Source: Hymenobacter crusticola
GTDB lineage: Bacteria > Bacteroidota > Bacteroidia > Cytophagales > Hymenobacteraceae
Reading direction: 5' to 3'
Assembly: GCF_002154225.1 (NCBI RefSeq)
Contig: NZ_MTSE01000032.1
Location: 1 to 38,662, forward strand
DNA length: 38,662 bases
Shown here piece after piece: positions 1 through 9,400 of this stretch. A model generated the notes under the pieces. That model was not told where the DNA came from and did no database searches. It saw only the letters and a list, made by a program, of their open reading frames with translations. Both the position numbers and the translations under genes were made by a program. How positions within the stretch are numbered: position 1 is the stretch's first letter; each line of letters begins with the position of its first letter.

Positions 1-30
1 CATTACACACTCTACGTAGAGTGTGTAATG
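1..30. repeat. Perfect 30-bp palindrome at window edge
   Basis: The first 30 bases are a perfect inverted repeat with 15-bp arms and no loop (left arm CATTACACACTCTAC). It lies upstream of mobile-element remnants. It could be a terminator, a recombination site or a mobile-element end, and it may continue beyond the window. The symmetry is seen directly; the function is not known. Confidence 0.6.
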
Positions 31-319
31 TACATTAGTATTTAGTTAAATAAGTAGCTGAAAAACAAGTAATTGACATGAAAAAAATTGTGATATTGTC
101 AAGTTGTACACATTCTGTTTATTATAGCATGAAATCATTTAAAAGTATAAAATGCGTTAGTTTGGTGTGGCGGAAGTAAAAATGTACTATTCGCAGCCTA
201 AAAATTTTACTCTACCGCTCGGGATCCCTTCTCATACATTCTATTAGGTACTCAAATGTATAGTAGCCTAAAAGTGGCTTTTAGTAGTTTAGGGCACAAT
301 TCAAAGGGTCTTAACCTGC

Positions 320-835
320 GGTAAGTGCAGCAGTAAAGACGCAACAAAGCACTTATGCACGGCCAGTCGCCACCAAGCTGTATTTGCGCCGACAGTTCCA
401 AACAGAGTTGTCCAGTACGCACAAACCAGGCATCCCTTGCTTGAACTTGTCTCTCAGCGGGCGAGTGCCCGGCTCACGGGCGTGGCGCGCATGACCGTGG
501 CTAAGGTTAGCAAAAATATAGTGCGCACGCCTGCGCGCTTTTCTAGCGCGTAAAAGAGTTGGATTAGGATGAAATGGGGACGTTTGTGGAGCTGAAAGCA
601 GCAGAAAATCTAGTTCTGGCTAGCCGTGGCATGCGTCGGCTTGTAACCTAGGTGCTAGCGGGCTGGTGATAAGCCACGGCGAAACGCTTATAATGGGCGT
701 TGCTGACACACCATTGCACAGTTACCTAGTATTACGCGGACGAATGGTAGACCTACCAAGGTTTACAGGCCATGTACCAGTGTGCATAAAATTCTTCACT
801 GGTGAGCATTACCGCCGATACATGCCCTGCTAAAA
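320..835 (+). pseudogene. Decayed IS1-like transposase remnant
   Basis: No open frame survives, but pieces of an IS1-family transposase can be read in shifting plus-strand frames. Around 370-400 is YLRRQFQT, like the end of the N-terminal zinc-binding region (RY.C..CGRQF). Around 440-520 is a helix-turn-helix-like stretch containing ARLTGVARMTVAKV. From 556 comes ELD-stop-DEMGTFV, matching the catalytic LDEMWSFVG motif, followed by a tail resembling WLWLALDRRTRQIVAWVLG with another stop. Around 775 is HVPV followed by a glycine-rich stretch, resembling the QHVPVGKxxG motif. Several frameshifts and stops make it non-functional. The family assignment rests on motif order only, without a database search. 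Confidence 0.5.
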
Positions 836-1226
836 CTATTTAGCCATAATGATTTTATTATTGTCCATTAAGCTCGCAACTCAATAATTCAAAACTGCTG
901 CCTAGATATCAATAGGAGGATTGTCAAATTCATGCAAAAATAAATATCCGATTATAAATATTCACTCACTGAGCGAAATGTCACCTACTTTGGCTATCTG
1001 TCGGTGGTAAAAGCATAAAATCGTTTTAGCAGTTCTGCATTAAGTACTTAATCAAACAACAGTAGGTTATCTATATAAAATTCAGTGCAAATGATTTATT
1101 ACACTGTTCCCATGATACAACAATAAAAGGGTATTTTTTACCTATCTAATTATTTTATTGTAATAAATTTGTGTTATATAAATTATTTATTGCTACATTT
1201 TCACCGTAAATCTATAAAATATAAGC
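836..1226. other. AT-rich intergenic leader, no gene seen
   Basis: About 390 bases of very AT-rich DNA between the decayed transposase and the first recombinase gene. I see no coding frame and no long hairpin. Its 3' end carries a possible Bacteroidota promoter, annotated separately. Confidence 0.5.
1168..1202 (+). promoter_or_regulatory. Possible Bacteroidota-type promoter for the recombinase pair
   Basis: TTTG at 1168-1171 is followed 22 bases later by TACATTTT at 1194-1201. This resembles the Bacteroidota -33 (TTTG) and -7 (TAnnTTTG) elements, with slightly long spacing. It ends 25 bases before the start codon at 1227. The match is weak in an AT-rich background. Confidence 0.3.
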
Positions 1227-2258
1227 ATGATCATAAAGGTAAGAAAGGGCTTGAAGACAAGAAAGGACTTAAAGACAAGCAAGGACTTAAAAGAGCGTTT
1301 TAAGTTTCTAGCGAAGTATTCTTTCGCGTTAAGATGGCTAACAGCGTTACTTGACGATGAGCAAGCTCAAAACACTATCAAAAGACATGTATATGCGTTA
1401 CAAGATTATTTGCGTTTTTGTCAAAAAAATAATATAGAACACGAAAGTGTGACATCCGAACATATCGCACTTTACATGAAAAGCCTTGCTAATCGTCGCA
1501 TTATACGCCATGGAAAAATTAAATATGGCTATTGTGAAAGCAGCAAGGTTCAAGTAAGAAATTCATTAAGATCTTACTATGATTTTCTCGGAGAAACTAT
1601 CCGCGATAAACCCAACCCAGTACGCAAACGTGAATCCAAGAGAAAAGGATCACGAAGAGCACAACGGGGAGAAACAAATGATTCCAAGGCGGTGTGGATT
1701 CCAAGCGAAGAAGAATGGTTTGCTATGGCTGACGTGATGGATCAGCAATCATTACGCAATAGGATAATGTTTGCGCTGAGCTATGATGGAGCCTTGCGCC
1801 GAGCAGAGCTATGCTCATTGCGTGTACAGGATATAGATATGACTATGCAGCAGGTGCGTATCAGACAAAAGAAATCTAAAACGCAACGTGAAAGAAGAGT
1901 AAGCTTTACTGCTTATACAAAAGAACGACTGGAAGAGTACTTAAAAGTTCGTTGTAAGGCAAAAACAAGAAGCAAAGCCTTATTTCTATCAGAATCACGC
2001 CGAAATAAAGCGCAAAAGATAACATATTGGACGTGGACAATGGCCTTTAGAAAGGCAGCTAGACAAGCAGGTTTACCCTGCTTTACGCCTCATACGCTGC
2101 GTCATATGCGGTTAACGTACCTAGCGAAACAAGGCGTTGTTCGTGAGGATATCTCTAATCATGCTGGCCATCAAGACCCGGAAACTACAAACCGATATAT
2201 TCATTTAAGTTCAGATGAGGGATTCGCTCAAATGATTCGCTTTTTCGGCTCATTGTAA
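1227..2258 (+). CDS. Tyrosine recombinase/integrase, Tn554 TnpA-like
   Basis: This 343-aa protein is a tyrosine site-specific recombinase that would cut and rejoin DNA through a 3'-phosphotyrosine link. The N-terminal half (about 36-125) is a SAM-like core-binding domain and the C-terminal half (about 155-335) is the catalytic domain. Visible catalytic residues are R191 (GALRRAEL), a basic loop near K216-K220, H289 and R292 (HTLRH), H315 (AGHQ) and nucleophile Y324 (NRYIH). The set is complete, so the enzyme is probably active. It starts at ATG 1227 and is followed after 20 bp by a second, larger recombinase. That order and size pairing recalls tnpA-tnpB of Tn554-type transposons. Codons 6-23 are three 18-bp tandem repeats giving a Lys-rich leader. 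Base composition is far more AT-rich than the core genes, indicating transfer. Confidence 0.9.
   Translation: MIIKVRKGLKTRKDLKTSKDLKERFKFLAKYSFALRWLTALLDDEQAQNTIKRHVYALQDYLRFCQKNNIEHESVTSEHIALYMKSLANRRIIRHGKIKYGYCESSKVQVRNSLRSYYDFLGETIRDKPNPVRKRESKRKGSRRAQRGETNDSKAVWIPSEEEWFAMADVMDQQSLRNRIMFALSYDGALRRAELCSLRVQDIDMTMQQVRIRQKKSKTQRERRVSFTAYTKERLEEYLKVRCKAKTRSKALFLSESRRNKAQKITYWTWTMAFRKAARQAGLPCFTPHTLRHMRLTYLAKQGVVREDISNHAGHQDPETTNRYIHLSSDEGFAQMIRFFGSL
1242..1295 (+). repeat. Three 18-bp tandem repeats at the start of the recombinase
   Basis: Three imperfect 18-bp units encode RKGLKT, RKDLKT and SKDLKE just after the start codon of the first recombinase. The repeat is in frame and could change copy number without breaking the gene. 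Confidence 0.65.
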
Positions 2259-2278
2259 AATATGTAACAGCCACAGTT

Positions 2279-4483
2279 ATGACGATGCAAGCAGTAACAT
2301 GGAAATGGAATTCGAGTTTACTTCAATTTCAGCGTGATAAAGCATTAAGTTCGAGAGAAAAGACTTCGCTCGCTAAGTGGATTGAATATCCCCCGACCGA
2401 ACCTTTAAGACGCGTAGCCGCTCGTGGTTTTGATTTGCAGGGTTTAGAACGTTTAGTGCATCCTATTAAAAATGCGTTCAGTTTTTATAATTATAATGAT
2501 CCGGGAGAGAAGTATTCATTTGCCTGTTGTGCCTTGTTAATCAAGGAAATGCACGAGAGACAAACTTCTTTCTGGAGTTGGTCAAAAGAGATTTGGCTTG
2601 AAATTGTGTGCACAGATCAAGCTGAATTCACCCGTCGATACGGTAAGTTCCAGGCGGAACGTGGCGTAAGCAGTATGCAATTGAGACCATATATTATAGC
2701 CTTGGTTTATCTGCTAGGAGAAATTCCAATTCATCATTTAGCTTCTAATTGTCAATCGGCGATTGTTGTAGCTGCAAGACGGATTTTTGGTGATGATGAA
2801 ATAGAAAATGCTATCATAAAAATAAGAGCTGAGTTAAAGCGTGTTGGTAAGACAGAAGAGAATATATCAGGGATACGGACTTGCATTTGCATGGCTCTGC
2901 TACTTAATCGTCAGCCGACCTTAGAGCAACTGACTCCGTCCATACTGAAACAAGTATCTATAAAATCATTGGAATTTAAACGCTTAAAATATGCTTGTGA
3001 TCTTGTTTTACAGGCTCTTTACAATTTAAAAATACCTTCCTTTGAGGGGAGTATTCAGCAAGATACGCCTGTCGAAAGAGCCAGAGTAGATGACACCGTT
3101 TCAGCAAATTGGATTTTATTGATTGAACAGTATATCGAGCAGTCTGATGCTCTGGCCACAACTAAAGCTCAATATAGAGGCCACCTTGAGAAGGCAGCAC
3201 GTTGGGCTGCCAGTACGTATCCCGCCACCGCTGAGCCACATCAGTGGACACCCCAAATGGCAAGATCATTTAGAAATGAGGTGATAAACATGCGTAGTGG
3301 TCAGTGGGGAAATCCTAATCGTTCGCGTGCGAAAAATTTTGGAAAACCATTAAAACCAGCCTCGCAACTCGCAATAGTTAATACTATTGGCCATTTCTTA
3401 GCATTTTGTCAAGATAATATTTATATTAATCAAAAATTTAATTTTAATAACTCACTCGAGTTGCCAAAGCATATACTGAGATTAATTGAGACAGATCCAC
3501 GTGTTATACAAAAAGAAATTTGGGAAAAACTAGTTACTGCCGCAGCATCATTAACTGAGCAAGACCTGCTTGGTTTTAAAGATTACCCAGGAGGTGGAAA
3601 ACAAGGAAGGCGCAAAAAAATGATAAGTTATCCGTTATCAATGGTACGTGCATTAGCAGATTTGTGGGTACATAGCGGTATGCGAAGTGATGAAATCAGA
3701 CGTTTGGAAGTAGGTTGCGTACGACTTATTTCTGCAGAATTCAAAGAAAAAAATGACAGTCTACCGGTTCCAGTTTGCATGATATGCGTTCCAGATAATA
3801 AATCGGGCGCATCATTTGAGAAACCGGTTCATTCCATCTACAAAAATGTTATAATATGGCAAAAATACAGGCCTTCGACGGACAAACAGGAAGACTACTT
3901 GTCTAAAAGATTAGTAAATTATCTGTTCTCTTATAATGGGAGGCTAATAAGTAAAGGTTATTTGAATAAGGTACTTATTCCCTTGTTATGTCGCAAAGCA
4001 GGTGTTAGTGAGTATGACTTTAAAGGCCGTATAACAAGTCATCGGGCAAGAGCAACTGTTGCTACAGAATTGTATGAGAGGGGAATGAATCTCCTTGAAA
4101 TTAGTAAATGGTTAGGTCATAAGTCTTTACAATCTACTATGAGCTATGTAAAAATTGGAGCCAGAAATTTGACTGACGCTCTCATTAGGGCAAGCCATAA
4201 ACCTGTTTTCAACAGAAATGATGAAATAATAATAGAAAGAATTTTGTCAAATCTTCAGATCAAACCTCTGCTAGTAGAATCTCCTAAGGTAATCGTTGAA
4301 AGTGGTAATACTACATCCTTGAGAAATTTGAAATTCTGTGTTAAAAAGCCAGCTTGTGTATATAAATCAATTGCTCATAATGCTTTGCTGAGGGCGCAAA
4401 AAAACAGATTAATTTCGGAGGATAGACGGCAAATAATAGACCTGACAATAGCAGTGCTTGCACTATTCGATACGTTTGACTAA
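2279..4483 (+). CDS. Large tyrosine recombinase, Tn554 TnpB-like
   Basis: This 734-aa protein has a C-terminal tyrosine recombinase catalytic domain (about 450-630). Visible residues are R469 (SGMRSDE), H588 and R591 (SHRAR), H614 (LGHKS) and nucleophile Y623 (SYVKI). The long N-terminal part (1-260) has no domain I recognise; a core-binding domain probably spans about 270-390. After the catalytic domain is a 110-residue tail with scattered Cys. The gene starts 20 bp after the 343-aa recombinase and is surely co-transcribed with it. A second recombinase of more than 600 aa directly after one of about 350 aa is the Tn554 TnpA-TnpB layout. No TnpC-like small gene follows. It is AT-rich like its neighbour. 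Alternatives are a stand-alone integrative element, or a RIT-like trio with one member lost. Confidence 0.85.
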   Translation: MTMQAVTWKWNSSLLQFQRDKALSSREKTSLAKWIEYPPTEPLRRVAARGFDLQGLERLVHPIKNAFSFYNYNDPGEKYSFACCALLIKEMHERQTSFWSWSKEIWLEIVCTDQAEFTRRYGKFQAERGVSSMQLRPYIIALVYLLGEIPIHHLASNCQSAIVVAARRIFGDDEIENAIIKIRAELKRVGKTEENISGIRTCICMALLLNRQPTLEQLTPSILKQVSIKSLEFKRLKYACDLVLQALYNLKIPSFEGSIQQDTPVERARVDDTVSANWILLIEQYIEQSDALATTKAQYRGHLEKAARWAASTYPATAEPHQWTPQMARSFRNEVINMRSGQWGNPNRSRAKNFGKPLKPASQLAIVNTIGHFLAFCQDNIYINQKFNFNNSLELPKHILRLIETDPRVIQKEIWEKLVTAAASLTEQDLLGFKDYPGGGKQGRRKKMISYPLSMVRALADLWVHSGMRSDEIRRLEVGCVRLISAEFKEKNDSLPVPVCMICVPDNKSGASFEKPVHSIYKNVIIWQKYRPSTDKQEDYLSKRLVNYLFSYNGRLISKGYLNKVLIPLLCRKAGVSEYDFKGRITSHRARATVATELYERGMNLLEISKWLGHKSLQSTMSYVKIGARNLTDALIRASHKPVFNRNDEIIIERILSNLQIKPLLVESPKVIVESGNTTSLRNLKFCVKKPACVYKSIAHNALLRAQKNRLISEDRRQIIDLTIAVLALFDTFD

Positions 4484-4688
4484 AGCTAGCACTATGCTAA
4501 ATTATACAATATTTATTTTAAAAACTCATAAACAAATACTATAAAATGGCTTTACAGTGACTATATAAATTGCAAAGCTGATTGGGAATTCGGTAACTAT
4601 TGATATAATATGTTTGAAAATATATGAGTATAAGTCACAACCAAGAAAAATTGCTTTTGAGAATAGCTATTCCCTTTTTGTTTATTGC

Positions 4689-5354
4689 TCACTTAGCATT
4701 TGCAGGTAACAGCCGTAATACACTGGTAGCCTGAAACTTATTCCCTCTTCGAGTTCGATAGCCAGAAGCGTTGAGCTTATCCGCAATTTGCCAGAGCGTG
4801 TGCCCAGTATCCCGCAGCAGCTCCGCGAGCTGTGCCGCCTGCTGATTGGACGGATGCTGGTGGGCGTTGCGCTGCATGGCCGCCTGTCCTTGGGCAATGA
4901 CCGCCGCGGTAAAGTTCTGCGGCGAGCCTAGTTCCGCCCCGCGGGCTTTCTTAGCCGCCAAAGCATCCTTCGTCCGCTTAGAGGTGGTTTCGCGCTCATG
5001 CTGAGTAATGACAGCGAACAAGCCTACCGTGAGCGTATTGGCGTCGGGCATGTCGCAGCAGACGAAGTCGACGCCCGAGTCGCGCAGGGCGAAGATAAAG
5101 CCGGCGTTGCGCGAGAGCCGGTCGAGCTTGGCGATGAGTAGCGTGCTGCCGGTGCGTCGCGCCTCGGCAATGGCCGCCAGGAGTTGGGGCCGCTGGTTCT
5201 TCTTGCCACTCTCCACTTCGACAAACTCCGTCAGCAACTGCCTAGGATCAACCACAAAAGCGCGCACGGCGGCTTGTTGGGCCTCGAGGCCCAAACCTGA
5301 CTGTCCCTGCTTCTGGGTGGAAACTCTGTAATAAGGAGTATAAAACTTAATCAT
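4689..5354 (-). CDS. Serine recombinase, resolvase/invertase family
   Basis: This 221-aa protein is a small serine recombinase. The N-terminal catalytic domain shows the nucleophile S12 in YYRVST, followed by QGQSGLGLEAQ, the AKLDRLSRN motif, and TVGLFAVITQHERE with the typical E/R residues. The C-terminal part (about 175-221) is a helix-turn-helix DNA-binding region with TLWQIADKLN and YRTRRG. I place the start at ATG 5354 because the family begins just before the PYYRVST strand; an in-frame ATG at 5378 would only add eight extra residues. It is divergent from a closely related copy starting at 5464, with 109 bp between them. It probably resolves cointegrates or inverts DNA at a site in that gap. 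Its GC content is much higher than that of the tyrosine recombinases next door. Confidence 0.88.
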   Translation of the reverse strand: MIKFYTPYYRVSTQKQGQSGLGLEAQQAAVRAFVVDPRQLLTEFVEVESGKKNQRPQLLAAIAEARRTGSTLLIAKLDRLSRNAGFIFALRDSGVDFVCCDMPDANTLTVGLFAVITQHERETTSKRTKDALAAKKARGAELGSPQNFTAAVIAQGQAAMQRNAHQHPSNQQAAQLAELLRDTGHTLWQIADKLNASGYRTRRGNKFQATSVLRLLPANAK

Positions 5355-5463
5355 GGAAGCGAGAGCCATGGAGTACAAAAGTCTAAACTACCGGCAAGGT
5401 ATATATTTTACATACTGTAAACGCTCGTTTGGAAAATGTTATAAGCTGTACCTTGCGGGCTCT
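5355..5463. promoter_or_regulatory. Divergent intergenic region between two resolvases, candidate res site
   Basis: The 109-bp gap separates two divergent resolvase genes and is AT-rich compared with them. An inverted pair GCAAGGTA (5394-5401) and TACCTTGC (5449-5456) brackets a central AT-rich segment, as expected of paired recombinase-binding half-sites. It must also hold both promoters. The recombination-site role is inferred from position. Confidence 0.4.
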
Positions 5464-6108
5464 ATGAATACCCGCTACGTGCCCTACTACCGCGTTTCCA
5501 CCCTGCGCCAAGGCCAATCCGGCCTGGGCCTCGAAGCCCAGCAAGCCGCCGTACAGGCCTTCGTGCCAAGTCCTGCCCAGCTGCTGCCCGCCTTCACGGA
5601 AGTAGAAAGTGGCAGCAAAAACCAGCGGCCCCAACTCGCCGCCGCCCGGGAGCAGGGGGGTACGCTGCTCATCGCCAAGCTCGACCGACTCAGCCGCAAC
5701 GCGGGCTTTATCTTAACCTTGCGCGACTCGGGCGTCAGCTTCGTGTGCTGCGACATGCCGGATGCCAATACCCTTACCGTGGGGCTATTTGCCGTGATTG
5801 CCCAGCATGAGCGCGAGCTGATTTCCAAGCGCACCAAAGATGCCTTGGCCGCCAAGAAGGCACGCGGCGCCGTGCTGGGCACGCCAGCCAACATGACGAA
5901 TGCCGCCACCGAGAAAGGCTTGCTGGTCCGGCAACAGAATGCCCGCGACTATCAGCCCAGCAAGCAGGCCGCGCGCTTAGCGGGCTTGCTGCACGCGCAA
6001 GGCTACACTCTCTATCAGATCGCGGAAGAGTTAAACATGGCCGGCTATCGCACCCGCCGCGGTCAACTCTTCTTGCCCATGACCGTGCACCGATTACTGA
6101 AGCGCTAA
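5464..6108 (+). CDS. Serine recombinase, resolvase family (second copy)
   Basis: This 214-aa protein is a paralogue of the reverse-strand resolvase at 4689-5354, sharing PYYRVST with nucleophile S12, QGQSGLGLEAQQAAV, AKLDRLSRN, CCDMPDANTLTVGLF and SKRTKDALAAKKARGA. The C-terminal helix-turn-helix (YTLYQIAEELN, YRTRRG) is intact. I chose ATG 5464 because residues before MNTRYVPYYRVST match nothing in the family, although the frame is open back to 5353. It differs from its sister by a four-residue in-frame deletion just before the AKLDRLSRN strand (RPQLAAAREQGGT against RPQLLAAIAEARRTGST), which could affect the fold. The two copies probably arose by duplication and inversion, or by nested insertion of two related elements. 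Confidence 0.88.
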   Translation: MNTRYVPYYRVSTLRQGQSGLGLEAQQAAVQAFVPSPAQLLPAFTEVESGSKNQRPQLAAAREQGGTLLIAKLDRLSRNAGFILTLRDSGVSFVCCDMPDANTLTVGLFAVIAQHERELISKRTKDALAAKKARGAVLGTPANMTNAATEKGLLVRQQNARDYQPSKQAARLAGLLHAQGYTLYQIAEELNMAGYRTRRGQLFLPMTVHRLLKR

Positions 6109-6459
6109 GGGCTCGCTTGCCTCCCCACTTAGCTTAGTGTACTTCTTGCTAAAGGGCTGATTTACATGCTAAGCCCTTCGGCAGCGTTTTATCAAAAAGG
6201 ACAGCTCGAAAACCGGCTCAAAAAGGGTGATTCCAATCAAGCGGGTGTGCCAAAGTTATCAAAAAGCATTTTCTTACTGATAAGGAAGCAGTGAGTCGTT
6301 ATCAATCACCAATAAATCAAGTGGCATGGTCCATTTGAAACCAAATAGCAATAAAGAATACTCCTCATTCTCTGAAGTTGAAAAGAGGGCGCTACAAAGC
6401 TCTCATCTCTAGTATTCTTAGCACGTAACTAGGTACGATAACATTCACCTACCAACAAT
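6109..6459. other. Intergenic region before the NACHT ATPase gene
   Basis: About 350 AT-rich bases without a convincing coding frame. Apart from the hairpin at 6152-6178 I see no repeat or clear promoter. It should contain the promoter of the ATPase gene at 6460. Confidence 0.4.
6152..6178 (+). terminator. Weak hairpin after the resolvase gene
   Basis: AAGGGCT (6152-6158) pairs with AGCCCTT (6172-6178) around a 13-base loop, 43 bases after the resolvase stop codon. There is no strong T tract afterwards, so this is only a possible terminator. Confidence 0.3.
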
Positions 6460-9400
6460 ATGTCTCGAAAAGGAGGCTCAGCAAATCTCTCAGGTGTTCA
6501 ATACCAGCAGTTATATACTGCTTCCCGCTTTGCTCACGCAATTGTAACGGATGAGGTAGCTACACTGAGGCCAGAAGAACATAAGTATTTGCTTCCGAGA
6601 CCAGCTATTGGTGATTCCTCATCAAAATCACCTCAACCGAGTGCGATAGATGATCTAGTTATTTATTATAAGGACGCTTCCGTTGAGTATGTGAGTCTAA
6701 AGTATCGGGATGGGAAGGGAAGTTGGGATGCAGCAGAACTTCGAGATCGTCATATCCTAGCGGATTTCTTCAATCAATATCAATTTGATAATGATGCCAC
6801 CCTACTATTAGTATCCCAAACACCAATTGATAGAGATCTAGAGGACTGTATAGAGCGCGCTCATTCCAGCGATTTGGCCACGCTTGCAGCGGATATGGGG
6901 CATGGTCCCATGAAGGCTTTCGAAATTATCGCTACTTATTTAAAAGAAACGTTCAAAGCATCTCTTGATGATACTATACGGTTTTTACAGCGAGTATCGC
7001 TCCGGGTAGAATCGGCTTATTTAATCGAGGAAAACCTCATGCTTCGGCTCCAACCTCGAGTGGAGGATGTAGAAGCCGTTAAAAATAGCTTGATAGTATT
7101 AGCTCTCCAAGCCGGTGCTGGCCAACGAACACTAACTCCTGAAGCTATTCGTCAAGAGCTACTTCGCCAAGGTCATCCGCTCGTAGTTTCTCCTAATCAA
7201 GCAGCAGTACTCGAGCAACTTCACCAGACCAGTTCCTCACTCGCTAACGAGCCTGCTACCATTGGGCAATTACCTCCTCACCACATTGTTCGGCCAGAAG
7301 TTACTCAACTCGTAGACTGGATATTATCTCCGCTGTTACCACTAGATGAGCCTCAGCTGACAAGTGCAAAGCAGAAAAGCAAAATCCTGATTGGTGGCGC
7401 CGGTGTAGGTAAAACGGTGTTATTGCGCGATGTCTACTTCGCACTGCGGGAGCACCATCTTCCCGTGTTAGGTCTTAAGGCTGATCGAGTAAAAGGGAAT
7501 ACCAAAGGCGAATTGCTGACTCAGATTCAGGCAGCCGGCTTGCATTATCCACTATTGCAGGCACTGGCTTCTGTCGCCTCAGTTGAACGCCCAGCAGTGG
7601 TGTTAATCGATCAACTCGACGCACTATCCTTGTGCTTATCAGCCGATCCTCGCCCTTTAAGAAGTTATACAGAATTGCTTAATGAGTTATACAAGCTATC
7701 ACACGTTCGACTTGTTCTCTCTTGCCGAACATTCGATCTAACCTATGATCCTGACTTAGCACCCTTTCAACAGGCACAACGGGTAGAACTCTCCCCTCTC
7801 AGTTACGCTCAAGTAAAAGAAACACTGCAAGCAACTGCCGTCCACAAAGATTTTTCAAGTCTTTCTCCTGCCTTGCTAGACTTACTTCGCGTGCCTTTAC
7901 ATCTAGCACTTTACTGCGCATTGGATGATGAAGCGCGTTTTGGGGCATCTATCACGAGCGTACAAGAGTTATATCATCTTCTCTTCGATCACTATTTAGT
8001 GAGTCGTAAACGGCTGCCCATTACGATTGAGACTACTCGAGTCAAACACTATTTAACTCAGTTGGCAGAAGCAATGTACACGGCTCAAACCTTAACGCTG
8101 CCAGCATTTCGTTACCAAGAACAGGACAAAGAAGTATGCGATTACCTGTGCAGTCGTGGGGTACTGGCTCTCACCAGCCAACGTCCACAACAACTCAGCT
8201 TCTTCCACCAGACCTTCTTTGAATACCTCTTTGCTCGTCAGTTTGTCCTCTCCGATCAGTCGTTGGACAACTTCGTACTAGCTTCTAACCAAGGGCTATT
8301 TCAGCGCTCGTTGATCCAACAAGTGTTGCTCTATTTACGCAACGAAAATCCGATCAGCTATGCAACGGCACTTGAGCAACTACTTACCTCGCCACACTGT
8401 CGGTTTCATATTAAGCTATTGCTGCTCCAGCATGTCGCTTCGCAGCTCTCGCCAACAGTGAGCGAGCGAGAGTTGGTTGCTCACCTGATCCTACCAGATA
8501 AAGTCCTGCAATTGCCTTTTATCGAGGCTGCACGTACCAAGGAGTGGGTAACATGGTTAGCTGCCTCTCCAGTATTTGAAGCATTAGTACCTACATTGAC
8601 AGTGCTGAACGAAGCGCATATCGGCAGAGCCTTATTTTGGAATCTAGTTAATCAGATGCCTGCAGTAGCTCTCCAGCATATTAGCTCATTTCCAGTTAGT
8701 CCACATCGAAGTGAGTGGATCATCTGGTTATTGGGAAGTCTGAAGCAGTTCAATATACCACTGTTTATTCCTCTTTTTGATGCAACCTTTGTTCGCCCTT
8801 TATCAGCGGCGCAGCAATTTCGATTCTGGCACATACTAGTAGATGCAACTGAATCCTTACCAGACTGGACGGCTACTAAGGTGTATCAAGAATTAGCCCT
8901 TTGGCCTACTCCACACGGCCATAATGCTCACCAAGATGACCACATTCAAGCGGAGATAGTAGAAAAATTATATGAAACAGCGCCAGCCGTAGGAGTAAAA
9001 CTCAGTAATAAGCTGCTACGCACATGGATTAAACAAGAAAACCGTTACCGGGAATTTGCGAAATGGGATCAATCCAGAAAATACCTTCTATTTCCCCAGC
9101 CATTCTTCTTAGAACGGAGATACAGGGAAAGTGATACACCGCATAATGCGCCAGAGGCAATCTGCCATTACCTGCGGAAGCATATACTTGATCCAACACA
9201 ATGGCAAGCGGAGCCCTACAGGCAACTAATAAGAAAGTGGGCGAATAGTCGCACGAAAGTATTGGTAGAACTTGCGTTGATTGCTATTAGTACGCACCCC
9301 ACAGACTTCAGGGAGGATGCTATCAAGCTTTTCACAAAACTAGGCTGGTTTACGACTGTTGCCTATACATACCTTGGCTATTTAACCTCCCAAATACTAC

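Noticed and set aside
1227..4483. RIT-type recombinase trio
   Set aside because: Only two recombinase genes are present, and the second is much larger than RIT members; a Tn554-like pair fits better.
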